The position numbers were made by a program, and so were the translations under genes. Below, one piece after another: positions 8,424 through 15,020 of a stretch of 15,020 bases of DNA. Source of the DNA: JAGOEF01 sp964511665 (GTDB lineage Bacteria > Bacteroidota > Bacteroidia > Bacteroidales > ML635J-15). The notes under the pieces are model-generated. The model did not search any database. It was not told the DNA's origin and saw nothing but the letters and a program-made list of their open reading frames with translations. The DNA is taken from positions 1-15,020 of the forward strand of contig CAZEHA010000068.1 of the NCBI GenBank assembly GCA_964511665.1, read 5' to 3'. How positions within the stretch are numbered: the first letter of the stretch is position 1; the number at the start of each line of letters is the position of its first letter.

Positions 8424-8459
8424 TTGCATTAATCATGTTTCAACTAAAAGGCCCTACAA

Positions 8460-8490
8460 TATGTTCCTTCGTCAATTTGTGCTAACTTTA
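8460..8490 (+). promoter_or_regulatory. Probable Bacteroidota promoter for radical SAM B
   Basis: TATG (8460-8463), a 19-nt spacer and TAACTTTA (8483-8490) each differ by one base from TTTG and TAnnTTTG, with the correct spacing. The transcript would start near 8497, just before the ATG at 8509. It lies back to back with the promoter of radical SAM A, the two -33 elements being about 36 bp apart. Confidence 0.45.
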
Positions 8491-8508
8491 CGCTGAAATA
8501 GTTTGACT

Positions 8509-9930
8509 ATGGGTTTGGTAAAAAAAACATCAGAAAGCAAAAACATGAAGCTGCTTGCAAAGCAACGCGGCAAACACAAATACTTATGCAATGCGCCGTT
8601 TACTTCAATAAGCGTGGCGATTAGCGGTTTGGTAACACCTTGTTGCTATATGGGTGCGCAAACATCGGCATTTAGCCAGGGAGCATCTCATTTTCCAACA
8701 ATGTCGCTTATTGATATATGGAATGGGAAAAAGTTTGAATATTTCAGAAAATGCATGCAGAAAAATATTTTTCCCGACGAGTGTGCCATTTGTAGCAATG
8801 CCGTGCAAAGCGGTAATACTTTTTCGGTAAAACTGCTCAACTACGATGTGTATATTCCCGATGGTTCTTTCCCTCAACTACTCGAAATAGCCCCCGACAA
8901 CACCTGCAATCTGCGTTGCATTATGTGCAGTTCACTCAATTCGTCGGCTATAGCCCGCAGCCGTGGTTGCTACTACCCTGAAAATTCAATTTCAGCCGAA
9001 AAATACCTGCAGCAACTAGAGCCTTTTATTCCTCACCTAAAAGAAATTGTTGTTAGCGGAGGCGAACCGTTTTTTTCGGAATTAAGCATGAGTATAATGC
9101 AACATGTGGTTGAGAAAAACCACGGGTGCATGATATCGGTAAACACCAACGCAACCATTCTTACAGATGCAGTAAAGCGTCTTCTCGACAAGGGCAATTT
9201 CAAACTGAATATTTCGCTCGACAGTTTGCAAAAAGAAGCGTATGAAAGCATTCGCAGGGGTGCAGACTTCGAAGAAGTAATACAAAACATTGATTATTTT
9301 TCGGAGTATAGCAAGAAGAACAAACGCCCTCTTTCTATTGCGGTGTGTCCTTTACAAACAAACTACAGCGAAATGCCCGAATTGCTCGGTTTTTGTAACG
9401 AAAAGGGTTTTTATGTGTTTTATCTGCATGTGTTCAATGCCCAGAAGCTGGCTTTGGCTTCTGCAAACGAAGATGTTCTGGAGCAAGCCCTTGCCGAATA
9501 CAAACAATTTTCTCCTCCCGAAAACAATTTGCTTGAGAAACAAAATGCGCAACAATTCAGAGGGCTTGTGGCCAATATGGAGAGTTGGCTCGCATTTGCC
9601 GGAAGCAAAAAACGCATACTCTCAACCCTTATTTCTAACGAAGAGTATTATCGCGAAAAAAAGAATCAATTGTTCAGCTCGGTTTATTCGCTGATACAGC
9701 ATAATACACCGGACGACTTACAAGTAAAACGATTTAAAAAGTGGACAAACAAAACCCATGAGTTATTCGATTCGTTACCTCAATACTATCGAAGCAAAGC
9801 CTTGTGCGATGTAGTTTTTGCTATTTCGCCCGAACTGTATCTGCTGTATGTGGAGAAATTCTCGACTGTAGATTTACACGAGTATTTTATAAGCTTTGGC
9901 GATGAAGCCATTGCGGCACTTACACAGTAA
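8509..9930 (+). CDS. Radical SAM protein with N-terminal twitch/SPASM-like domain (copy B)
   Basis: This is the second radical SAM enzyme, 473 residues long and a full-length paralogue of copy A. The N-terminal domain has Cys27 (C-N-A-P-F), Cys45-Cys46 (T-P-C-C) and Cys92/Cys95 (C-x-x-C). The core has CNLRCIMC (Cys133, Cys137, Cys140), SGGEPF (183-188), NTNAT (212-216) and SLDSL (236-240). A helical region of about 160 residues follows and also resembles the tail of copy A in its last stretch (I-S/P-x-x-L segment). The substrate is unknown. A TTG two codons upstream (8503) is in frame, and Met at 8545 is another possible start. ATG 8509 is preferred because it gives the same cysteine register as copy A and sits just after the predicted transcription start. 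It is transcribed away from copy A and ends tail to tail with the 9955-10596 gene, with no hairpin terminator visible in the 24-bp gap. Confidence 0.9.
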   Translation: MGLVKKTSESKNMKLLAKQRGKHKYLCNAPFTSISVAISGLVTPCCYMGAQTSAFSQGASHFPTMSLIDIWNGKKFEYFRKCMQKNIFPDECAICSNAVQSGNTFSVKLLNYDVYIPDGSFPQLLEIAPDNTCNLRCIMCSSLNSSAIARSRGCYYPENSISAEKYLQQLEPFIPHLKEIVVSGGEPFFSELSMSIMQHVVEKNHGCMISVNTNATILTDAVKRLLDKGNFKLNISLDSLQKEAYESIRRGADFEEVIQNIDYFSEYSKKNKRPLSIAVCPLQTNYSEMPELLGFCNEKGFYVFYLHVFNAQKLALASANEDVLEQALAEYKQFSPPENNLLEKQNAQQFRGLVANMESWLAFAGSKKRILSTLISNEEYYREKKNQLFSSVYSLIQHNTPDDLQVKRFKKWTNKTHELFDSLPQYYRSKALCDVVFAISPELYLLYVEKFSTVDLHEYFISFGDEAIAALTQ

Positions 9931-9954
9931 TCCTCAGTCGTCAATTTCTATCGA

Positions 9955-10596
9955 CTAGTACTCTACAAAATTTATTGAATCGGGCAATACAAATTTAGAT
10001 GCATCCACATTGCCTGTTTCAAGAAACTCTATTTCCATAACAATGTCTTCTTTTCCCATTTTGGTAATTGTTTTCATGGGTATGCCTTCCCAAATCCATA
10101 CTTTGGTTTCTACCGGCGATGTAATCGAAATTACCTTACACGTTTTTCCCGACACCACTTCGTCGGCATGAAACTCGAGTCCGTAGCGTTCTATATCTTT
10201 CTGCGAGACATCGTCGTAGTTATACGACTGAGCTCCATAAAATTTCATTTTTGAACCTTCGGTTTCGCCGGTGCTGTAATCGTATTTATATCCATCGATA
10301 ACATACGAATAGCTGCCTGTTTTTTCGCCAAACAATTCCATCATCGACTCTGAATACTGCTTGTTGCCATAATCGTCGAACCAGGTTTCTATTGTCATTC
10401 CCATGTTGGTGTTGCAAAGAAAATGACCCGACTTTACGGTGTAGATTTTTGTGGCATCGCTTGCAGTAGGATCAGTTGCCTCTGTTTTACTTTCGTTGGT
10501 TTTTTCCGAATTGTTATCGGTTTTGGTATTGCTTCCACCACAACTCGTGCAAATAGCTGCGATGCTTAAGACTAGAATGTAATGAATTGTTCTCAT
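9955..10596 (-). CDS. Lipoprotein of unknown function, paralogue of the 2926-3594 protein
   Basis: The function is unknown. The 213-residue protein has a signal peptide ending in Cys-Thr-Ser-Cys-Gly-Gly, with Cys19 as the likely lipidation site (Bacteroidota lipoboxes are relaxed). A low-complexity Ser/Thr/Asn/Glu linker to about residue 48 would tether the domain away from the membrane. The folded part shares with the 2926-3594 protein KSGH (55-58), W-F-D-D-Y-G (72-77), C-K-V-I-S (143-147) and V-W-I-W-E-G (156-161). The segment FVLPDSINF lies near the C-terminus. A LolA-like/DUF4412-type beta fold is possible but only inferred. It is the last gene of a leftward operon, 37 bp after the coiled-coil protein gene, without a clear promoter of its own. 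Confidence 0.8.
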   Translation of the reverse strand: MRTIHYILVLSIAAICTSCGGSNTKTDNNSEKTNESKTEATDPTASDATKIYTVKSGHFLCNTNMGMTIETWFDDYGNKQYSESMMELFGEKTGSYSYVIDGYKYDYSTGETEGSKMKFYGAQSYNYDDVSQKDIERYGLEFHADEVVSGKTCKVISITSPVETKVWIWEGIPMKTITKMGKEDIVMEIEFLETGNVDASKFVLPDSINFVEY

Positions 10597-10633
10597 AATT
10601 ATGATCGATTAAATTAATTTCAACATAGTTTTA

Positions 10634-11479
10634 TTAACGATTACTCAACGACCCGGGCAATGAGCCCGTAATAGTATCCATGTAGTCGGTAATGTAATTT
10701 TTTAATACTTCGTAATCAATAATTTGTGTAATAGAATTAAACTCTCCTTTCATGTCCTCTTCGCTCAAATAATAGGTACTCATAAATTCGATAGAAATGT
10801 TCCGCTTAACAATACGGGTCAGTTCTTCGATATTATTCCATTTATATTCCAAAATGGCTAATACCGAAGGCGATACTGTTTGGCAGAATTCAACTTTGTT
10901 CTTTTCGAGTGCTCTTTCTTGTTGAATTGCGCTTGCTTCGTCACCAGCATCAATATTTCTGCGTACTTCTTGGTTTTTTTCAAATTTTTTATCATCGGCT
11001 GTTTTGGCAATATCTTGATATTCTGTAATAAGGGTTTGTAATCCTTCCCAATATTCCTTAAAACTTATATCTAATTGCAGTTTTTCCTCCTCATATTTTT
11101 CGAGGTTTATTTCTCTTTGCAAGGCAGGTTTGTTAAGTTTGGTATCTAGTTCGGCTGCATACACTTGTTGTTCTTCCTCCGACATTGACTCAAGTTTATC
11201 GAAATCATCCGAACTTGGGAAAGCATCCAGATATGTATTTATCTGACTCTCGGTAAGGTTCGAAACATCAATTTGCATTATCCCTATGATGGTATCTAAT
11301 TCTGCTGCTAAAACCTCTAAGCGATTGTATACTCCCTCTACTTTTGCCTGCGAAGAGCAATGTAACGAATCGGGAATTGGAGGAATTTGTTTGTAATACC
11401 ACTCAGGCGTCTTAAACTGACCGAAAGCCAAAGCATTGATGCCGAATAGAACAACCCATAAAAGGTTTATTTTTTTCAT
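10634..11479 (-). CDS. Exported coiled-coil-rich hypothetical protein
   Basis: I do not recognise a family. The 281-residue protein starts with a Sec signal peptide (cleavage likely after Ala-Phe-Gly, about residue 20) and has no lipobox. The mature part is almost entirely helical-looking and highly charged. An acidic stretch lies around residues 85-110, and a Glu/Lys-rich segment from about 120 to 200 is probably coiled coil. Two cysteines (about 41 and 199) could pair in the periplasm. It is the middle gene of the operon, starting only 4 bp after the OmpA-family gene and followed 37 bp later by the lipoprotein gene. A structural or adaptor role next to the peptidoglycan-binding OmpA protein is possible but unsupported. 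Confidence 0.75.
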   Translation of the reverse strand: MKKINLLWVVLFGINALAFGQFKTPEWYYKQIPPIPDSLHCSSQAKVEGVYNRLEVLAAELDTIIGIMQIDVSNLTESQINTYLDAFPSSDDFDKLESMSEEEQQVYAAELDTKLNKPALQREINLEKYEEEKLQLDISFKEYWEGLQTLITEYQDIAKTADDKKFEKNQEVRRNIDAGDEASAIQQERALEKNKVEFCQTVSPSVLAILEYKWNNIEELTRIVKRNISIEFMSTYYLSEEDMKGEFNSITQIIDYEVLKNYITDYMDTITGSLPGSLSNR

Positions 11480-11483
11480 CTGG

Positions 11484-12749
11484 TTACAGTTTTATAAACT
11501 CAACCCTGCGGTTTTTGGCTTTATTTTCGACACTGGTATTTTGCACTATAGGTTGCGTTTCGCCTTTACCATCGGTTGAAATTCTGTCGGCGGCTATGCC
11601 AAATTCCTTAACCAAATAGCTTTTTACGTTTGCTGCCCTACGTTTCGACAAATCAAGGTTCATGGCATCGTCGCCATCGCTATCGGTATGACCAACTATC
11701 ATAATTTTTACCTCAGGGTTTTCTTTTAAAACAGCCGAAATTTCTTTAATGGAACCGTACGATTCGGGTTTTACCACGTCTTTACCGCTATCGAAATAAA
11801 TACCATACGAAATCAGTTTCCCTTCGGTGAGTAACTTGCTGCGCATATCGGGTGCAGCGGTTGTAATTTTAATGTTGCTTACATATGGAGAAGCATTTCT
11901 ATCCCAGCCATTGAAGCGAAATCGATTAAATGAAGTACCGGCATAAACGTTTGTTGGTACATCTAAAACTTTTAAGCCTCCGTGATATATTCTCACACGC
12001 CTTTTTTGCACCCATATTATAACATGATTCACTTGTTCTCTTATAACCATATTCTTTTCTGAGCTGCCAATAATCCAATCCATTTCGTCTCTATATCCTA
12101 AGGTTTGCCAACCATCATATTTTATATCGATATTTACACCCTCACTGCCGGGGTAGAGATCATCATTCAGTTCCTTTTGATCGTCAACTCTGTCATTATA
12201 AAACGATAGTTGATATCCATGAGTAAATTCTGCATCGGGAATAATATCAAACTCAACAATAAAATTATCGGGGAAATTAATTCTATTCATGAAACAATAT
12301 ACGGACCCATCGCCATTCATATGCAGCCATTTTCCGGGGGCAATATTTAGTGTTTTTACTTCTCCTCCACCATTCGATGTCCACAATGCCGGAAAATCGC
12401 CAATGGCATCCTGTGAAAAATCTTCGAAAAATAAAATCTGATCGCCGGGAACAAAGTCATACTCGGTATAGCTTTCGAGTTTGGGCTTATTGTCTTGCAC
12501 CGCTTCCTGTTCCGGTTCGTTGGTTTCATAGTTTTCTTCTACCTCAGAATTAAGCTCTTCTGTTTCCTGATTTTCTGAGTCATCAGGCTCATCAGGAGTG
12601 TTTGGCCCTTTATTAATTTTCTCATCTACTTTCTCTTCAACTTTGCTTTTTACTTTTCCTTTTACATCGAATTGAGCAAAAGACTGAGTTCCCAATACAA
12701 CAAAAAATAGCGTTAATGCGCTGTAATACAATAATTTGTTCGTTTTCAT
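11484..12749 (-). CDS. OmpA-family protein with N-terminal jelly-roll domain
   Basis: This is an envelope protein that likely binds peptidoglycan through its C-terminal OmpA domain. Of its 421 residues, 1-25 are a Sec signal peptide (cleavage after Ser-Phe-Ala). An acidic, Glu/Asp/Asn-rich linker runs from about 50 to 95. Residues about 96-300 form a beta-rich region beginning FFEDFS and resembling LamG/3-keto-disaccharide-hydrolase-type jelly rolls found with OmpA domains in Bacteroidota. The OmpA_C-like domain is about 310-421, with FDSGKDVVKP, GHTDSDGD (353-360) and LSKRRAANV (367-375). Asp356 and Arg371 match the diaminopimelate-binding pair by identity and 15-residue spacing. No transmembrane beta-barrel is evident, so it is not a classical OmpA porin. 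It is the first gene of the leftward operon, divergent from the histidine kinase gene. Confidence 0.9.
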   Translation of the reverse strand: MKTNKLLYYSALTLFFVVLGTQSFAQFDVKGKVKSKVEEKVDEKINKGPNTPDEPDDSENQETEELNSEVEENYETNEPEQEAVQDNKPKLESYTEYDFVPGDQILFFEDFSQDAIGDFPALWTSNGGGEVKTLNIAPGKWLHMNGDGSVYCFMNRINFPDNFIVEFDIIPDAEFTHGYQLSFYNDRVDDQKELNDDLYPGSEGVNIDIKYDGWQTLGYRDEMDWIIGSSEKNMVIREQVNHVIIWVQKRRVRIYHGGLKVLDVPTNVYAGTSFNRFRFNGWDRNASPYVSNIKITTAAPDMRSKLLTEGKLISYGIYFDSGKDVVKPESYGSIKEISAVLKENPEVKIMIVGHTDSDGDDAMNLDLSKRRAANVKSYLVKEFGIAADRISTDGKGETQPIVQNTSVENKAKNRRVEFIKL

Positions 12750-12834
12750 TGGTCTGTAAATTTTTTGTGATTACGAACGCGTAATATGCAAATAATATTT
12801 TCTGTTTTCAATCCACGAAAAAGGGGATTTTTAG

Positions 12835-12842
12835 TAATTTTG
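12835..12842 (+). promoter_or_regulatory. Candidate -7 box for the histidine kinase gene
   Basis: TAATTTTG is a perfect TAnnTTTG match 16 bases before the ATG at 12859, giving a leader of about 10 nt. No TTTG lies at the expected -33 position, so this is a half-site only. The same 109-bp gap must also hold the promoter of the divergent OmpA operon, for which I found no convincing box. Confidence 0.4.
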
Positions 12843-12858
12843 ATGTTTTCATACGATT

Positions 12859-14679
12859 ATGAGAGTTTTGTTGGCGCTTATTTTTTTTGGATTTTGTTTT
12901 TTTGGTTGCACTTGTTACGGGCAGGTTTCGGGTTTTAATTATAAAGCAAATATCTGTTTCGATGTAACACAGCATTATCAGGCCAGGGCCGAATTATTAA
13001 TTAATCAGAACAAGCCCGACAGCGCCCTGATTATTCTGAAGCAGTTATACACCACTGCCTGCGAAAAAAATCGTATGGGCGATAAGTGTTATGCGCTTAA
13101 AGAAATGGGGGTGGTTGCCGAAATAATGGGCGATTATCCCAAATCACTCGAATATCTTTTCGAAGCATTATCTATTGCCGAAGCAAACGGGTTCATCAAT
13201 CTTGAAGCAGCCATACATATTAATATTGGCATTGTTTATTTTAATTTGAAAAACACGGCAAAGGCTATCGAAAGCTACAACAAAGCACTGATGCTTGGCG
13301 AAAACATAGGCGATACCTTGCTCATCATAAAATCGGTAAACAATTTGGGCAATGTGCATATGACCCTGCTCAACGAATGGGGAAAAGCCGAAGCATTTTT
13401 CAACAAATCGGTTCTACTCGCCCGAACTATTGGTTTTGAGCAGGCCGAATTAATCGGTTTGAATAATTTATGTCAGGTGTATATGAATTCGGGTCGCGAA
13501 GATGAAGCCCTGAATGTTACCCGGCAAATGCTGGAGTTGTATCCCGAGAATCCTTATATTTACTACAATCTGGCAAATTTGTACCGGCAAAAACAACAAC
13601 CGGCCAAAGCCCTCGGGTTTTACAATACAGCCCTCGAATTGTCGGTTTTCGAAACAGAGTTGAAAATGATTCTGCTCATGGATATGTCGGAAATATACAG
13701 CGGACTACGCGATTTCGAAAACTCAATGCTTTATTATCGCAGGTTCAATCAGTTGCGCGATAGCATACATAGTATCGAAGCACTGAAATCGTCGGAAGAA
13801 ATAGAAGCCCGTTACGAAAACCTGAAGAAAGAAAAAGAAATATTTGAATTGAACAACAAAACCCTGAAAGCCGAACGAACTATCGGGTTTATTGTTTTTT
13901 CGGCAGTATCGGCAGGGTTTTTACTCATTGTGTTGATGCTGTTTATTAACCAAAAAAAGAAAATTGCACAGCAAAAGCTGAAACAGTCAGAAAGCGAAAA
14001 ACTTGCCGTGGCAGCACATGCCGGCCTCGAAGGCGAAGAGAAAGAACGAAGTCGTTTGGCAAAAGAGCTGCACGATGGACTGGGGGGAATGCTCACGGCA
14101 GTTCAGCTCGAAATAGAAACGCACAATGCAAATACGCAACCGGCACACAGCAATAACTCCAAGAGCCTCAACATGCTTCAGCAAAGCATTGCCGAGTTAC
14201 GCCGCATTTCGAACGCCCTGCTGCCCGAGGCATTGTTGAAAACCGGATTAAACAACGCATTGAACCATTATTGCATAAGCTTTAATATGGTGAGTAAAAG
14301 CACCGAAATTACTTACCTTTTCAGCGGAAAAGAAACAAGCTTTTCGAAACAATTTGAACTCACTGTGTATCGCATTTGTCAGGAATTGCTCAACAATGCC
14401 GTGAAGCATTCGCGGGCAACGCATGTTGAAGTTCAACTTATTGTCGAAAGCAGTCGGGTTTTTCTAAGTGTAACCGACAATGGTATTGGCTTCGATGTTG
14501 AATCGGCTATGTTGAACCAATCGGTAGGCTTAAAGAGCATTGTTCAACGTGTCGAAATTTATGGCGGCCGATTCGAGATTATTTCGCAACCCGATAGTGG
14601 AACCGAAGCCATTGCCGAATTCGAAAACATTGCTAAAAACTCACTTATCAGGCCATCGCCGGTAAATCAAATTGTATAG
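12859..14679 (+). CDS. Sensor histidine kinase with periplasmic TPRs (HisKA_3/NarX-like)
   Basis: This is a membrane histidine kinase of 606 residues. An N-terminal signal or anchor (1-21) is followed by a helical sensor region (about 35-310) with tetratricopeptide repeats. The best repeats are near 76-112, 117-150 and 232-262, where Gly/Ala/Tyr/Pro fall at TPR positions. A coiled coil (about 310-340), one transmembrane helix (about 341-363) and a second coil (to about 400) follow. The DHp domain is of HisKA_3 type: RLAKELHDGLGGML, with His405 as the phosphoacceptor. The HATPase_c domain has the N-box QELLNNAVKHS (508-518), DNGIGF (540-545), SVGL (555-558) and DSGTE (579-583). HisKA_3 kinases normally signal to LuxR/NarL-type response regulators, but none follows in the remaining 341 bp. 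The ATG used is 16 bp after a promoter-like box. It faces away from the OmpA-family operon. Confidence 0.93.
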   Translation: MRVLLALIFFGFCFFGCTCYGQVSGFNYKANICFDVTQHYQARAELLINQNKPDSALIILKQLYTTACEKNRMGDKCYALKEMGVVAEIMGDYPKSLEYLFEALSIAEANGFINLEAAIHINIGIVYFNLKNTAKAIESYNKALMLGENIGDTLLIIKSVNNLGNVHMTLLNEWGKAEAFFNKSVLLARTIGFEQAELIGLNNLCQVYMNSGREDEALNVTRQMLELYPENPYIYYNLANLYRQKQQPAKALGFYNTALELSVFETELKMILLMDMSEIYSGLRDFENSMLYYRRFNQLRDSIHSIEALKSSEEIEARYENLKKEKEIFELNNKTLKAERTIGFIVFSAVSAGFLLIVLMLFINQKKKIAQQKLKQSESEKLAVAAHAGLEGEEKERSRLAKELHDGLGGMLTAVQLEIETHNANTQPAHSNNSKSLNMLQQSIAELRRISNALLPEALLKTGLNNALNHYCISFNMVSKSTEITYLFSGKETSFSKQFELTVYRICQELLNNAVKHSRATHVEVQLIVESSRVFLSVTDNGIGFDVESAMLNQSVGLKSIVQRVEIYGGRFEIISQPDSGTEAIAEFENIAKNSLIRPSPVNQIV

Positions 14680-15020
14680 TTTTTTCCGAAAAGAGGGTAT
14701 TCGCGTTGCAATAATTTCGGAGTTGTTCACTAAATTTCTTAAAACAGTCAATTATTAAAAACTTTTAGGAATTTACTCAAGCCTGGCTGTCAATGGGGAA
14801 TTTAATAAGCATTGCCTTTATTAACATGTATTCCTCAGTTTAATGATGTTCGTGTTTGCCTGTCTGTGTATTTTTTGGGTTGACCGATATCTATACAATA
14901 ATTGTTTTGTTCTTCTATATGATAATTGAAGTAAAATCAAGTAATCGCAAAGCACAAACCGACAGCAAACGCCAGTAAACGAATTTTAAGCGAAAGCAAA
15001 CAACAAAAAACCGAATCGGG
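14680..15020. other. Intergenic stretch without a supported gene
   Basis: These 341 bp are AT-rich. The only plus-strand frames starting with ATG are very short (16, 28 and 19 codons), with no promoter or ribosome-binding signal and no recognisable product. On the minus strand, two frames run in from the right edge for 27 and 34 codons before stopping. They cannot be judged without the adjacent sequence. CCGAAA (14686-14691) and TTTCGG (14715-14720) form a distant inverted repeat just after the kinase stop, but no T-run follows. I see no tRNA, repeat array or attachment site. Confidence 0.6.

Noticed and set aside
8363..8508. Possible precursor peptide gene between the two radical SAM genes
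   Set aside because: No start-to-stop frame of useful length with a leader-core look is present. The space is explained by two back-to-back promoters and short leaders.
9936..9956. Inverted repeat AGTCG...CGACT between radical SAM B and the lipoprotein gene
   Set aside because: The stem is only five base pairs around an 11-base loop, without a T-run on either strand, and it runs into the lipoprotein stop codon. It is not a convincing terminator.
14686..14720. CCGAAA/TTTCGG inverted repeat after the histidine kinase gene
   Set aside because: A six-base stem with a loop of about 23 bases and no T-run is too weak to call a terminator.
14842..14928. 28-codon hydrophobic open frame on the plus strand
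   Set aside because: It is short, in AT-rich sequence, with no promoter or ribosome-binding signal and no family resemblance. A chance frame is more likely than a small membrane peptide.
14900..15020. Minus-strand frames entering from the right edge
   Set aside because: Frames of 27 and 34 codons run in from the edge, but their products show no domain and two overlapping frames are equally open. A partial gene cannot be supported.

Overview
The window looks like chromosomal DNA from a Bacteroidota bacterium, probably of the Bacteroidales/Marinilabiliales type. Three things point that way. Several genes are preceded by boxes matching the Bacteroidota promoter consensus (TTTG, about 19-20 nt, TAnnTTTG). 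Shine-Dalgarno sequences are mostly absent. The gene content fits too: a PqqL-like M16 peptidase, lpxK overlapping a trimeric purine nucleoside phosphorylase gene, a jelly-roll/OmpA protein, and a histidine kinase with periplasmic TPRs. The taxon is inference from style and content, not from a marker gene. No rRNA, tRNA, CRISPR array, insertion sequence or prophage gene was seen.

Layout. (1) 45-2846 (+) encodes an exported two-repeat M16 zinc peptidase and ends at a bidirectional terminator shared with a convergent gene (2926-3594, -) for a small exported protein of unknown function. (2) 3734-5603 (+) is a two-gene unit, lpxK (lipid A 4'-kinase) and a purine nucleoside phosphorylase whose start lies inside the end of lpxK. 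(3) 5613-9930 is the most unusual block. Two full-length paralogous radical SAM enzymes, each with its iron-sulfur twitch/SPASM-like domain at the N-terminus, are transcribed divergently from a promoter region of about 150 bp. The leftward one is translationally coupled (TGATG) to a transglutaminase-like lipoprotein with an apparent Cys-His-Asp triad. (4) 9955-12749 (-) is a three-gene envelope operon: jelly-roll plus OmpA protein, a coiled-coil exported protein, and a lipoprotein that is a paralogue of the 2926-3594 protein. (5) 12859-14679 (+), divergent from that operon, is a TPR/transmembrane/HisKA_3 sensor histidine kinase. The last 341 bp hold no gene I can support.

How the genes may work together. 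lpxK and pnp are housekeeping genes joined by translational coupling rather than by pathway. The radical SAM/transglutaminase block reads as a possible modification system: two cytoplasmic radical enzymes and one envelope-anchored enzyme with a thiol-type active site. No small precursor-peptide gene is visible, so the substrate is unknown or encoded elsewhere. The OmpA operon and the divergent kinase could form an envelope-sensing unit, which is inference from orientation only. Start codons of four genes (lpxK, pnp and both radical SAM genes) were placed downstream of the longest open frame, using promoter position, overlap or paralogue alignment. The transglutaminase-like gene was trimmed by one codon to an ATG.
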